From Tipula vernalis (lineage: Eukaryota; Arthropoda; Insecta; Diptera; Tipulidae): 64,000 nt of DNA. The notes below the pieces were generated by a model that saw nothing but the letters and a program-made list of their open reading frames with translations, was not told the origin of the DNA and searched no databases. Positions 11,850 through 22,451 of the stretch are shown in pieces (positions within the stretch are counted from its first letter, which is position 1; every line of letters starts with the position of its first letter). The DNA lies in contig OY282560.1 of NCBI GenBank assembly GCA_958295665.1, positions 146,312,091 to 146,376,090 of the forward strand. Direction: 5' to 3'. The position numbers were made by a program, and so were the translations under genes.

Positions 11850-13325
11850 ATGCAAGACAAATCAAATCCTGCAGTAAAGATTAGATTAGGTAGTGAATCT
11901 GATATTTCGGTTCAGTATTCCCCCGTTCCTACCAGAAAACGTTTAGATAGCGAATCTAGTGGTTCAATCGCGTTCTCCCCCGTAGTAACTAGAACACGAA
12001 TAAATAGCGATCCTAGTGCTAAGCTAGAGCCACCCCTCACAGTTTTTCGCAAACATTCAGTTCGTCCCGTATACAGGAAAATTATATCCAAAATGGTAGC
12101 ATTAACCGACATCGAAATTCAAAATTTAGTGGAACGTAGAATACCAATATTCTATGGCCAACAAGATGTCAATAGTAGTGAAGTGCACTATTTTATCGAC
12201 GCGTGTAAAGCCGCAAACCAAAAAATCGAGTCAGCAAATATTGAACAAGCAGAAACCCTGTTAGAAGAGGTTAAGCTACGCCTCCGGGGTAAAGCTTACA
12301 CCCTAATGAGGGATGCGAGAATTAGCAGCTTAAAAGATTTGTTCAAGCTGATCACAAGCAAATTCCTGCCATCACATTCAATCGAATCCCTTAGTAAAAG
12401 ACTATACTCAGCCAGCCAGGGCGCATCGGAAGATTGCTCTGAATTTGGCACAAGAGTACAAAGTTACGCTTTAGATTACGAAGCAGGAGTTCGAGCAAAA
12501 TTTGGTGAAGATAATGCACTACCAAAAGCGTTTCTGGAATCGCTAGAAAGAGATGCCTTCATCGGAGGTCTAAATAATGGTATGATCAAGGCTCACCTAA
12601 CAATGATCTCGGAAACACCAATCAGAGAGTTGGTGCTAGTTGCAGATAAGCTTGAAAAACAATTAGGCTATGTTCAAAACCTCAATAAAGCGAATACACT
12701 CGAAAAACCAAAATGTCAGTTATGCGAAAAAATAGGGCATGTAGCTAAAAATTGCTTCAAAAACACTGCTAGTCAAAAACAAACAGTTCAACGAATATCG
12801 AGTGAAGTTTGTCAGATCTGTGGAAAAATAGGCCATGTAGCAAAAATTTGCCCAGAGAATGTGTTCAACCAAAAACAACCAATTCAGCATCCGCCTCTAA
12901 TGTCTTGCAGATACTGCAAGAGACGAGGGCATTCTATAGAGGAATGTAGAACAAAGAAGATGAACGATGCCCGGCGTGATGAAGGGTTCTTTCAACAAAG
13001 AACAACTCAACCAAATGAGCTCAGGCAAAACTACAGTCCCGAACAGCAGAACTTCCGGCAAAACAACAACTCGAACTATAACTACCATCCTCTCAGGCAC
13101 GCAAATGATCGACTAAATCAAAGGAACGACTATATGATTAGGAATTCCCAACAGAGTTATCCACCACGGACGCAACCAAGAGGATCCAACGGTATGGAAC
13201 AATTAAACAGCAATCTACAAAATCTAAGAATAAACTATATAGATGGTGATGTAGTAGACAATGATGCAGCAATTCAACAGGGAAACGAGCATGGGCTCGT
13301 CGAGCGACAAACGCACCAACTGTAA
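11850..13325 (+). CDS. gag: Gag polyprotein with three CCHC zinc knuckles
   Basis: A 491-residue structural protein expected to form the virus-like particle and bind genomic RNA. The N-terminal ~270 residues contain a capsid-like helical region. Three CX2CX4HX4C knuckles start near residues 289, 317 and 353 (C-Q-L-C, C-Q-I-C, C-R-Y-C). A Gln/Asn/Arg-rich tail follows. The start at 11850 is the first ATG after the primer site, 96 bp from the LTR. The last 60 bases overlap the open pol frame and contain a -1 slippery heptamer. Zinc knuckles are not found in Gag of gypsy itself, so this is a lineage marker. Open and apparently intact. Confidence 0.9.
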   Translation: MQDKSNPAVKIRLGSESDISVQYSPVPTRKRLDSESSGSIAFSPVVTRTRINSDPSAKLEPPLTVFRKHSVRPVYRKIISKMVALTDIEIQNLVERRIPIFYGQQDVNSSEVHYFIDACKAANQKIESANIEQAETLLEEVKLRLRGKAYTLMRDARISSLKDLFKLITSKFLPSHSIESLSKRLYSASQGASEDCSEFGTRVQSYALDYEAGVRAKFGEDNALPKAFLESLERDAFIGGLNNGMIKAHLTMISETPIRELVLVADKLEKQLGYVQNLNKANTLEKPKCQLCEKIGHVAKNCFKNTASQKQTVQRISSEVCQICGKIGHVAKICPENVFNQKQPIQHPPLMSCRYCKRRGHSIEECRTKKMNDARRDEGFFQQRTTQPNELRQNYSPEQQNFRQNNNSNYNYHPLRHANDRLNQRNDYMIRNSQQSYPPRTQPRGSNGMEQLNSNLQNLRINYIDGDVVDNDAAIQQGNEHGLVERQTHQL

Positions 13326-13339
13326 CTCAGGCGAGTCCC
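13280..13339 (+). promoter_or_regulatory. Programmed -1 ribosomal frameshift signal (gag to pol)
   Basis: The heptamer GGGAAAC at 13280-13286 sits in the gag frame as G-GGA-AAC, the canonical X-XXY-YYZ form. After a 6-base spacer, GGGCTCG (13293-13299) can pair with CGAGTCCC (13332-13339), giving seven pairs with one bulged T. An alternative small hairpin GCTC/GAGC lies in the same place, so a pseudoknot is possible. The pol frame is open from 13265, after a TGA at 13262, so a shift here joins gag to pol. The sequence features are seen; function is inferred. Confidence 0.85.
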
Positions 13340-16300
13340 ACTGTAAAATTCCACTACCAAGAACAAATCCAACGACCAAGCAACATACAACGGATATCCA
13401 TTAAACATAAACCACAACTGAGTTCCGCCTCAGTAATAAAATCAAATCAAGCGAGCCACGTCTCGACAATCCCACCGAGTTCCGTCTCGAGTGGAAAATC
13501 TAATCAAGCGAGCCACGTCTCGACAATCCCACCGAGTTCCGTCTCGAGTGGAAAATCTAATCAAGCGAGCCACGTCTCGACAATCCCACCGAGTTCCGTC
13601 TCGAGTGGAAAATCTAATCAAGCGAGCCACGTCTCGACAATCCCACCGAGTTCCGTCTCGAGTGGAAAATCAAATCAAGCGAGCCACGTCTCGACAATCC
13701 TACCGAGTTCCGTCTCGAGTGGAAAATCAAATCAAGCGAGCTATGTCTCGACAATCCCACCGAGTTCCGTCTCGAGTGGAAAATCTAATCAAGCGAGCCA
13801 CGTCTCGACAATCCCACCGAGTTCCGTCTCGAGTGGAAAATCTAATCAAGCGAGCCACGTCTCGACAATCCCACCGAGTTCCGTCTCGAGTGGAAAATCT
13901 AATCAAGCGAGCCACGTCTCGACAATCCCACCGAGTTCCGTCTCGAGTGGAAAATCAAATCAAGCGAGCCACGTCTCGACAATCCCACCGAGTTCCGTCT
14001 CGAGTGGAAAATCAAATCAAGCGAGCTATGTCTCGACAATCCCACCGAGTTCCGTCTCGAGTGGAAAACCAAATCAAGCGAGCTATGTCTCGACAATCCC
14101 ACCGAGTTCCATCTCGAGTGGAAAATTTAATCAAGCGAGTTCCATCTCAAGTGGAAAATCAAATCAAACGAGCCACGCCTCAAACACATCAACTAGCTCA
14201 AATAAAACTAGTACTAGTATTGTCTCAGGTAATCTGGTGTCAGAAGACATAGCAATAGATCAAGCGATATACCCATTGAGCAATGTCTCAATGAATCAAT
14301 CAAAGGCCGAATTAAATGGCCAGGTCACTGTTTCACCACCACATCCTATCCCAATTCCTAAACATGCCCCCATTCCAGTAAAACCGGAGGAACCAAATGA
14401 AGTTTGGCCACCAATTAAACCATTTACCACTATAGCTCAAATCCATACACCTACTGAAATTTTAAATTCCTACCAAATCAATCTAGTATCAAAGCACAAA
14501 TTCGCGCATGATACGGTGAGATTGAAATTAGCAGCATCAACCGAAAAATCTACCCTCTTAATAGATTCTGGTGCTTCAGTCTCTTTAATCAAGAGTAAAA
14601 TGATTAAAAGTCCTCAAGAAATAGACCAGTATGGTAAAGTAATGTTAAAGGGAATCGGCAAAGAAGCCACTATCACCCTTGGATGTGTTTACACACATGT
14701 GGACATCACATCATATCTCAGAATCCCGCAGAAATTCCACGTGGTTGAAGACGAGTTTCCAATCGAACAAGATGGAATTCTCGGAAGAGATTTCCTTAAC
14801 GGTAATAAAGTGGATATTTTGTACAGCACCTCAGAATTAAATATTCTAGGGAACAAAGTCAAGTTCCTTAATAATCCAACGAATGTACGCCTCCCTCCAC
14901 GGGAAGAAGTAATCGTACAAATCAAGACACCCACAAATAATTCATACCTATGCAATTCCGAAGAGATCATGCAAGGTGTATTCGTTGGCAACTGCCTTAT
15001 CCAACCCAACATGCTGAGAGCACAGGTCAGCATTGTAAATACTAATCCTAGTGAAATAATTATAGAGGATTTTGTCCCGAAACTCACAGAGCTTAGTCAG
15101 TACGACATCCTCCAAATCAACCACGAGTTTGAAAACAATAATATGCACCATTTCAAAAATAGAGATGACTTAGTTCTTAACCAGGTAGTTACTAACCTGG
15201 ATAAGAATCTTAATTTCGAAGAATCCTCCTCTATTCTTGAACTAATTAGGGAATTCGCAGACATCTTCTTCATTGAAGGCGATAAACTGTCAAGTGTGCC
15301 CGGAGTCAGGCATCAAGTCAACCTTCACAATGACACACCACCGATTAATATAAGGCAGTACCGAGTTCCACAAACTCTGAAAACAGAGATCAACACTCAA
15401 GTTCAAAAAATGCTGAATGATGAGATCATTACTCACAGCACCAGCCCGTTCAATAGTCCTTTACTAGTGGTCCCGAAGAAACCAGATAAAAGTGGTAAAC
15501 CAAAGTGGAGAGTAGTAGTAGACTTTCGAAGAGTCAACGAAGCCACAATAGGAGATTCGTTTCCTCTCCCTTTGATTAACGATATTTTTGACCAACTGGG
15601 ACACTCTCAATATTTTTCCACGTTAGACATGGCAAATGGGTATCACCAAATTGAAATGGATCCCATCGATAGGCACAAAACGGCATTTAGCACGGATTTT
15701 GGCCATTTTGAATTCCTCAGAATGCCTTTTGGAATGAAAAATTCTCAAAGTACGTTCCAAAGAATGATAAATAATGTGTTGCTAGGGCAGCAAGGCCTAA
15801 AGTGTTTCGTATACTTGGATGACGTAATTGTCTACGGAAGGAATTTAAGAGACCACAACAACAAGTTAAGGGACATATTTTCAGCTCTTAGAAGGAGTAA
15901 CCTAAAAATTCAAACGGAAAAGTGTCAGTTCTTGAGTAAAGAAATTCAATATTTAGGACATATCATCACTCCCCAAGGCATCAAGCCAAATCCTAAAACA
16001 GTGGAAGCCATCGTTAATTTTCCAGTTCCACGGAACATGCGTGAAACCAAGAGCTTCCTAGGTCTCACTAGTTACTATAGAAAATTCGTCCCAGCCTTTT
16101 CCACAATCGCAGAACCTCTGCATAAATTGACCCAAAAGCGAACAAAATTTGAGTGGTCCGAGAAAAGCCAATCCGCATTTGAATTCCTAAAAAGTAAAAT
16201 TACCTCATCACCAATCCTCCAATATCCAGATTTTGATCGAACATTTATCCTTACGACAGACGCCAGCGAGTACGGAGTAGGCGCTATCCTTAGTCAAATC

Positions 16301-17500
16301 CATGATGGGAGTGATTTGCCAATCGCCTACGCCAGCCGTTCCCTCAAAGTAGCAGAACGTAACTACTCGACCATCGAAAAAGAGATGCTTGCAACGAAGT
16401 GGGCAGTCGAGATATTCAGACCGTACTTGTTTGGACGAAAGTTCGTCATCAAAACAGATCATAAACCGTTGGTTGGCGATCTGAAGAACGCGTCGAAAAG
16501 AATCCTTAAATGGCGATTACAGCTTGCAGAATATGACTACAAAGTAGTACATGTCTCAGGTAAAGCCAATACAGGAGCAGATGCGCTAAGTAGAATACGC
16601 CAAGAGGAAATTAAAGTTATCACGAGAGCACAAGCGAAGCTCCTTCCTTCCCCAACCATTCCTCCAACAATACCCCCAACAGTAGACCTGCCAAGCAGTC
16701 ACATAACAGAAATCCAGCCTTTTTCAAGCGGTATCAACATAAATGATCATGGAATAAAACAAAGGAATGTCCAGATCATTATAAACCCGAGTGTAAAAGC
16801 TCAAATCTTACGCGAAAAACATGACTTACCATTGGGTGGTCATGCAGGAGTATTCAGGACATACAAGAGAATTCGTATGGAATACTACTGGCCTAGCATG
16901 CTACGTGATGTGAGAAATTACGTCAGGAAATGCAAGAAATGTAAGAGGAATAAAGCCAGTAAGAGGACGAGAGTACCCCTAGTATTAACGAATACAGCCG
17001 AACACCCTTTCCAGCGTGTTGCGCTAGACATAGTTGGCCCCTTACCCTTGACAGATTCACGGAACAAGTACATTCTGACATTCCAGGATGACTTGACCAA
17101 ATTTTCTGGCGCCATCCCTCTGCCCGATGAAAAAGCCTCCACAGTAGCGAAAGCGCTATGCGAGCAATACATAACAAAGTTGGGAGCGCCGGAGAAGATA
17201 TTGACTGATATGGGATCTAACTTTATGAGTAATCTGTTTGAGAATATCTGCAAGTTATTAAAAATCAAGCATCTGACGACTACGAGTTTCCACCCGCAGA
17301 CGAATGGAGCTCTAGAAAGATCCCATAACACGCTCAAAGAATACCTCCGAAATTTTGCAGATATAGACCATAGTAATTGGGATGAAATGGTTCATTATGC
17401 GATGTTTGTGTATAATACAACACCTCATTGCTCCACGAATTTCACTCCTTACGAATTATTATTCGGTCGTCCAGCTTTAGTCCCAACCGCAGTCAGGTGA
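13287..17500 (+). CDS. pol: Pol polyprotein: protease, reverse transcriptase, RNase H, integrase
   Basis: The frame is entered by the -1 shift at 13280-13286. It first crosses the Ser/Thr-rich 57-bp repeat. Protease has D-S-G-A at 14564. Reverse transcriptase has the Y-L-D-D catalytic box at 15812-15823 and an F-x-F-L-R-M-P-F-G block. RNase H has T-D-A-S near 16256. Integrase has the HHCC finger (H-x-G-G-H near 16830, C-K-K-C near 16931) and the catalytic triad D (17027), D (17207), E (17315), with 35 residues between the last two. No chromodomain is visible. A TGA at 17498 cuts the integrase C-terminus about 106 codons early. Reverse transcriptase resembles the 17.6/297/gypsy group. Confidence 0.93.
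13445..14128 (+). repeat. 12-copy 57-bp tandem repeat inside the gag-pol linker
   Basis: Twelve units, each beginning AATCAAGCGAG, start at 13445 and every 57 bp to 14072; a truncated unit follows at 14129. Because 57 is divisible by three, the array stays open in the pol frame, where each unit encodes a 19-residue Ser/Thr/Gln-rich segment. It is also open in the gag frame, giving a basic Arg-rich repeat, and in part on the minus strand. Unit variants (CTA/CAA, CCACG/CTATG) recur in blocks, which suggests expansion by unequal exchange or template switching. Confidence 0.95.
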
Positions 17501-17818
17501 GAACCGCAACCGGTTTATAATTACGATGACTATGTGAGCGAACTAAAAGCCCGCCTACAACTAGCTCATCACATCGCTCGAATCAATATCCTTAAAAACA
17601 AAGAGAAGGCGAAAACAAACTATGACAGAGGCACGTCTTCGTTCCAAGTTAACGCCGGAGATCTAGTGTGGCTCCGCAACGAAATGAGAAAAACTAAACA
17701 AGACCCAATTTGGGTTGGTCCGTTCACCGTTATTAAAACATTGTCCCCTACTAACACCTTAGTCGATATAAGAGGAAGGGAGAAGAACATCCACAACAAC
17801 AGGTTGAAGAGGGATTAA
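17501..17818 (+). pseudogene. pol: Integrase C-terminal tail beyond the in-frame TGA
   Basis: The frame is the same as pol and continues without gap from the TGA at 17498-17500 to TAA at 17816-17818. It encodes the usual integrase tail: a Y-D-R-G block, G-D-L-V-W-L-R, P-x-W-V-G-P-F and a final H-x-N-R-L-K-R. Sequence similarity to other elements clearly continues across the stop. The TGA is therefore either a single nonsense mutation in this copy or a readthrough codon; mutation is more likely. Confidence 0.85.
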
Positions 17819-17849
17819 CAAACTTTGTACTTTCCCTTCCAACAGAACC

Positions 17850-17969
17850 ATGGAACGAAAACCAGAACAGAAAGTCATCAGCTTAGAGGAGTACAAGAGA
17901 CGAAGAGAATTATTAGCACCGAGTACCACCTCAAAAAGGCAAGCGACACGAGATATACCAACTAAGTAG
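17850..17969 (+). CDS. Small basic ORF between pol and env (39 aa)
   Basis: An ATG at 17850 opens 39 codons ending at TAG 17967-17969, 32 bp after the pol stop. The product is rich in Lys, Arg and Glu (for example E-E-Y-K-R-R-R-E). It has no membrane segment. It could be a small accessory protein, a leader exon of the spliced env message, or chance. I do not recognise a family. Confidence 0.35.
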   Translation: MERKPEQKVISLEEYKRRRELLAPSTTSKRQATRDIPTK

Positions 17970-18153
17970 AGTTTTCAGACTTTCTTTGTTCTTATCGTTT
18001 CTATCACCAAACTAAAAACCCCCATATCAAACAATTCACACAACACATCTTATGAGTTCGTTTTTCTCCTCATCAGGTTCTAACTCGACAAATTTTTCTT
18101 TTTGCTTTCTAATTTTAAAAAAAAAAAAAAAAAAAAAGAGGAAAGTAGGAAAG

Positions 18154-19857
18154 ATGTACCCAGTCAAACTCGCCTTATCAATTCTAATTGTTTGGAACAG
18201 CGTCGTGAACACAGCCAACACCACATCAAACGTAGAAATCAAGCAGCTAAAGAGTGTCGGGATTTTCTTTGAGGAACTGAAGTCCGAACTTGAGGATATA
18301 ACGAAAACCGAGCAAGCCATACATCATTTCTCGAACCGAAATAAGAGATCACTGTTCGATTTCGTAGGGTCGGCATCAAAATTCTTATTCGGTACGATGG
18401 ACAACGAGGACTCAGAGAAGATTTTCAACGAACTAGCAGATTTACACAGTAACACTGAAACTGTATTCAAACTAGTAAAAGAACAGGTAGCTGTAGTCAA
18501 ATCAAATTTTGATACGTTATCTAAACCCTTACTAGAAATCTCAACACAAGTCAAGGTAATGCAGGGCGATATCAACATTTTAATCGAAGAACAAACAAGT
18601 AAATGGAGAGAGTTGAGTAACAGAACGAACTTCATACTACTAACCGAGAAATTCACAGAAATCTCCAATTTAATCTTAGTCAAGTGCCTAGTAATCAACA
18701 AAAACCAAGATCAAACACTGAATATCCTAAGTAGCATCCAAAACAGAAAGCTACACCCCCTTCTTGTGTCGTATAAAGAAACGATGGAAATAATAACAAA
18801 CCTTAGCAGTAACTCAATAGATAAGTCAATATTGAATGAGCAGCACCTCAGTCAGCTAACGAAGTTAGATGCAATTGAGACTGAAGGTAGAGTAGTAGTG
18901 AAAATAGATATCCCGTCCCCAATAAAAGAAGAATTCAAGCTTTATAAAATTTATCTAACACCTCTAGTAATTAACAATACCCAATGGTCTTATATTATCC
19001 AAGACGAACTATTAGCAGCAAACTCAGAGAGAAGTCAATTCACCATATTAACCCATGAACAACACAATAAGTGTATCAGAGTCCTCATAAACTTCAGGAA
19101 AACCGCACTAGTGTGCGAAAGTAACTCCCCTATAATCACGAATAAAGGGAACAATTGTTTATTAAATCTTTTTGACAACCCGTTCCACAACACACCAAAA
19201 TGTGCAGTAACTAGAAACAACTACAAGAATTCCTTAACCAAGCTAGTGAACAGTAATTCCTGGTTGTATACCAGCAGTGGCAATATGCGACTGAAAATCA
19301 AGTGTGGAAAGGAAGAACAAGTAATCGAATTAAGAGATACAGGAACTATCACGTTCAAACAGGACTGTGAAGTGGTTTCCGAAGATTTTATCCTCCCGGT
19401 TACTGGCTCCAAACTCAAAGAAGTATCAATTACCCAGCCAAACCGAACATATTTCCCAGAAACAATAGACACCAGCAAATTAGAAGTTGGTAACGTCTCA
19501 ACCCTCACACTTCCCAGAACGATAGCTGTAGCAGATTTTAGAAATTATAACCAAGAATTCCTTAAAGAACGAATGAAGATAGATAGATTATCCACGGATG
19601 TAGAAGAATCACAACGATCATGGGAAAACAGAAGAGTAAGCAATGAAGTTAATATTTATAAATTCATCACAGGTGGAATTATTACAGGTATAATAATAGC
19701 CTGTATAGTTATTTGGATAATTAAGCGGAGAAGCTCGACAAAAGTAGAAGTTAGCCACGTAATCCCCACAGAAGCCATAGTCAGAACTCCGAACGAAGTT
19801 ATAAGCAGAACAAAAAGAAGAGAAATATCTAGAAGTAGAATAATAAACATAGAATAA
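18154..19857 (+). CDS. env: Envelope glycoprotein, baculovirus-F-like
   Basis: A 567-residue class I fusion-type membrane protein. The ATG at 18154 begins a hydrophobic signal peptide (residues ~1-20). An upstream in-frame ATG at 18052 would place an A homopolymer-encoded Lys run before the signal, so it is a less likely start. A furin-type R-N-K-R site ends at residue 65 and is followed by a hydrophobic segment F-D-F-V-G-S-A typical of errantivirus and baculovirus F proteins. Several N-glycosylation sites are visible (N-R-T, N-L-S, N-V-S). A transmembrane helix lies at ~504-523, followed by a basic cytoplasmic tail. Probably expressed from a spliced message; a pyrimidine-rich tract with AG lies at 18090-18150. 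Open throughout. Confidence 0.9.
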   Translation: MYPVKLALSILIVWNSVVNTANTTSNVEIKQLKSVGIFFEELKSELEDITKTEQAIHHFSNRNKRSLFDFVGSASKFLFGTMDNEDSEKIFNELADLHSNTETVFKLVKEQVAVVKSNFDTLSKPLLEISTQVKVMQGDINILIEEQTSKWRELSNRTNFILLTEKFTEISNLILVKCLVINKNQDQTLNILSSIQNRKLHPLLVSYKETMEIITNLSSNSIDKSILNEQHLSQLTKLDAIETEGRVVVKIDIPSPIKEEFKLYKIYLTPLVINNTQWSYIIQDELLAANSERSQFTILTHEQHNKCIRVLINFRKTALVCESNSPIITNKGNNCLLNLFDNPFHNTPKCAVTRNNYKNSLTKLVNSNSWLYTSSGNMRLKIKCGKEEQVIELRDTGTITFKQDCEVVSEDFILPVTGSKLKEVSITQPNRTYFPETIDTSKLEVGNVSTLTLPRTIAVADFRNYNQEFLKERMKIDRLSTDVEESQRSWENRRVSNEVNIYKFITGGIITGIIIACIVIWIIKRRSSTKVEVSHVIPTEAIVRTPNEVISRTKRREISRSRIINIE

Positions 19858-20607
19858 ATAAAATCTCTTTTTCCCTCATGTAAAACAACAACAAAAAAAA
19901 AAAAAAAACTAACAAACATGGGAGAACAGGAAGATAAATCCGGAATATAAAATTTTACTAACAAACAAAAAAAAAAAAAAAAAAACAGAAAAGAAGAAAA
20001 CATTTTTACTAGACATAGACATATCTAATTACAAAACAAAAAAAAAAAAAAAAAAAAAAATCGTTTCAAGTTCATTCACATTAGTAGTCTAAGTTAAAGC
20101 AAATTCTGAATAAAATAAAATCAAAAAGGTTACACACATGAGTATAAATAAAAAAAAAAAAAAAGAAGAAAAGAAACGAATAGACGAAGTTTAGAAAACA
20201 AAGATGAGTAAGACATTTTCTCAATAAATCTAGAATTTAAGTAATTAAAAAGAAAAATGTTTCGAATTAAAATCATAGAATATATTATAAAAACTGTTTT
20301 AAAAAAAAAAAAAAAAAAAAAGTTTGAACAAATAGAAATTCCCTTAAATGTTAATATAGAAAGGAAATTTTAATATAGAAAAAGAAAATTTTTATAACAA
20401 AAGTACAATGAATAACAAAATAAATGTGTATGTGACCCACATACCTAAAGTAACATTCATAAAAAAACAAATAATTAGTCGTCATCATTCATAAAATCAA
20501 GTAGTTTTTTTTGTATGAATTCCATAGTAAAAAGCGTCAAATTACAAAACAAACCTTTATTTTCAAATTCATTCATTGTACGTTTATTTTTGTATTAAGT
20601 AACCTAG

Positions 20608-20639
<32 letters not shown>

Positions 20640-21406
20640 AACGAACACATTTTGTCATAGTAGATTAAGAATCGTAATTTAGCGCAACTGAATCAAAATA
20701 TTGTAACTGAGAAATCCAAGACCAGAGAAGAGCAGTAACCACAACACTCAATTAAGCGAAAAGATCCAAAATCAAGTTTACAAAGTCTCGTCACGCACAT
20801 GCGGCACCCAACTACATCATATGCAGTACGACACACACCACAAATCCCCGCAACTTCAAAACATGCTGAAATCAGCGCATGCAGAAGAGCGCAGTGAATC
20901 AGACAACTTCCCAAGAGTACGTAGCAAGCAGTTACATGAGATACAATTGGTCATGTACCGCACAGTAATACGGGAATCATTCAATATCGCCAAACTGGAA
21001 GTTTCAAGAACACGCGGCATATCAACATCCAGCATTCAATAACAGTGAGAGTGAATAACCTGATGTCATGCTCCAAACAATAATCCAATCATCAAACGCA
21101 TAACCAAATCAATTTGACAAAAGACGAATCCAGAAGACACGAGATGAGTAGTGTCCGAGTGTCATAAATAAAAGACTTGTAAACTGATAAAAATCCGAGT
21201 AACTTTGAGCAAAAATGACCAGACAACAGCAGATCAAGGTGAACCATGAAGCAGCTCGTGAGCCCAGTTCAGCAGACATCGAAGTACAATCAATATTTAA
21301 ATTATAAACGACATAATATTAAGTCCTATTATTACACATTTGATATGTATAACCGTATACCTAATTTATGTCCCATACAATTTTTCCTTCAGAAAAATCT
21401 TCATAT
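19858..21406 (+). other. Long 3' region of the LTR element
   Basis: The first 800 bp are A-rich, with several A homopolymers of 15 or more bases. From about 20690 to 21240 the base composition changes to one resembling the coding parts of the element. A 73-residue frame (20821-21042) lies there without family resemblance. This may be a relic accessory frame or untranslated packaging sequence. Confidence 0.5.
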
Positions 21407-21416
21407 GGAGGGAAGG
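21407..21416 (+). other. Polypurine tract
   Basis: GGAGGGAAGG ends two bases before the 3' LTR, which begins TGTTGTGA at 21419. The position and composition fit the plus-strand primer of reverse transcription. Confidence 0.75.
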
Positions 21417-21418
21417 TA

Positions 21419-22451
21419 TGTTGTGAATCATTGTGAATCATTCACCACATACATTCCATTCTTAACATTCCAATATTGTAAACCATTCTTAATAATTGAA
21501 AACTATAGGCGTTAGCTCGTATCGAAATATTTATGGTATAACGAGCATACTTTTAGGCGTTAGAAACATTGTATACACAAAATAATCAGGTGGTCGAACT
21601 TGAAATTACGATAACATATAGTAATAAGAGTAAATAAGAAACATAACAAAAACAACAATTATATTTGAAAACAAGAAAACAATTGTAACACATAAAATTG
21701 TCTGGTAGCAATAAAAAGAATGTAACGATAATCTTATCGATGAATACACAAAAAAATCAATTCAACACTACATTGTATCAAACGACCCAAATAATTAAAT
21801 AATTATTTTATGAAAAATGCAATTTGCCCGAATTTAATAAATATTTAAGGGTAAACGACTTTAGTAGGTTACAACAAAAATTGTATGTGTCAATGTTATT
21901 GTTAGTGTAAAACATTACACACTTTTTTAGTATATAAGAACAGCATATTTTAACAAAATAAAAAATTGTATCTAAAAACTTCACCAAGTAAACACTTATT
22001 AAGAAAAAGAAAGAATAATAAATAGGTAAATAAAATATAATTTCCGTTTATTCGTCAATTCGATCCAGAGAGCATACCACAAGATCCAGAAAAATTGTAA
22101 GTATTCCAGCCACTAACCTTCACGCCCAGGCCTTGATACAAAGCTGACAAAAGAACATATAAGTGCTACGCACAAGTTTCGTTTGTTAGTTATTGTCCAA
22201 GGTATCCGATTAGCTCTATTAACACCGTGCCTAAAACGGCACTTCTCAATTCATAACGAAAAGTTGCATAATTCCGGTAATAGCCCCCACCAGTGGTAAG
22301 CTCGGAATTATTGAACCAATTTCGTTTCTCTACAAAAAAAATATATAACCAGCTAGTGGAAATAGGTATTAGGACAATAACATTTAAGCGAGTTAGAATT
22401 AGATTTAAGAAAATACAAATAAATATATATATTATATATATATATATAACA
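21419..22451 (+). repeat. 3' LTR (1033 bp)
   Basis: Near-identical to 10723-11753. The CTAC duplication follows directly at 22452. The shared sequence ends ...ATAACA in both copies and then diverges. Confidence 0.95.

Larger units (their letters stand above)
10723..22451 (+). mobile_element. Near-complete errantivirus-like Ty3/mdg4 retrotransposon with env
   Basis: An 11.7-kb element bounded by direct LTRs that start TGTTGTGA and end TAACA. It is flanked by the 4-bp duplication CTAC (10719-10722 and 22452-22455). Order inside: primer site, gag, frameshift signal, 57-bp tandem repeat, pol (protease, reverse transcriptase, RNase H, integrase), small ORF, env, long A-rich 3' region, polypurine tract. 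Integrase and env place it with insect Metaviridae of the errantivirus type. By eye the LTRs differ at four substitutions plus the length of a TA run, so insertion was recent. One late stop in pol is the only obvious lesion. Confidence 0.93.

Noticed and set aside
13442..14102. Minus-strand Arg-rich frames through the 57-bp array
   Set aside because: By-products of a repeat whose length is a multiple of three on the strand opposite pol.
13491..14252. Separate 253-residue gene in the gag frame across the 57-bp array
   Set aside because: It lies after the gag stop, lacks an ATG, and the pol frame through the same array is continuous with protease; most likely an incidental open frame.
16918..17337. 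139-residue minus-strand frame opposite integrase
   Set aside because: Antisense shadow of the pol gene.
18052..18153. Upstream in-frame ATG as the env start
   Set aside because: It would put a Lys-rich run encoded by an A homopolymer ahead of the signal peptide; the ATG at 18154 begins directly with a signal sequence.
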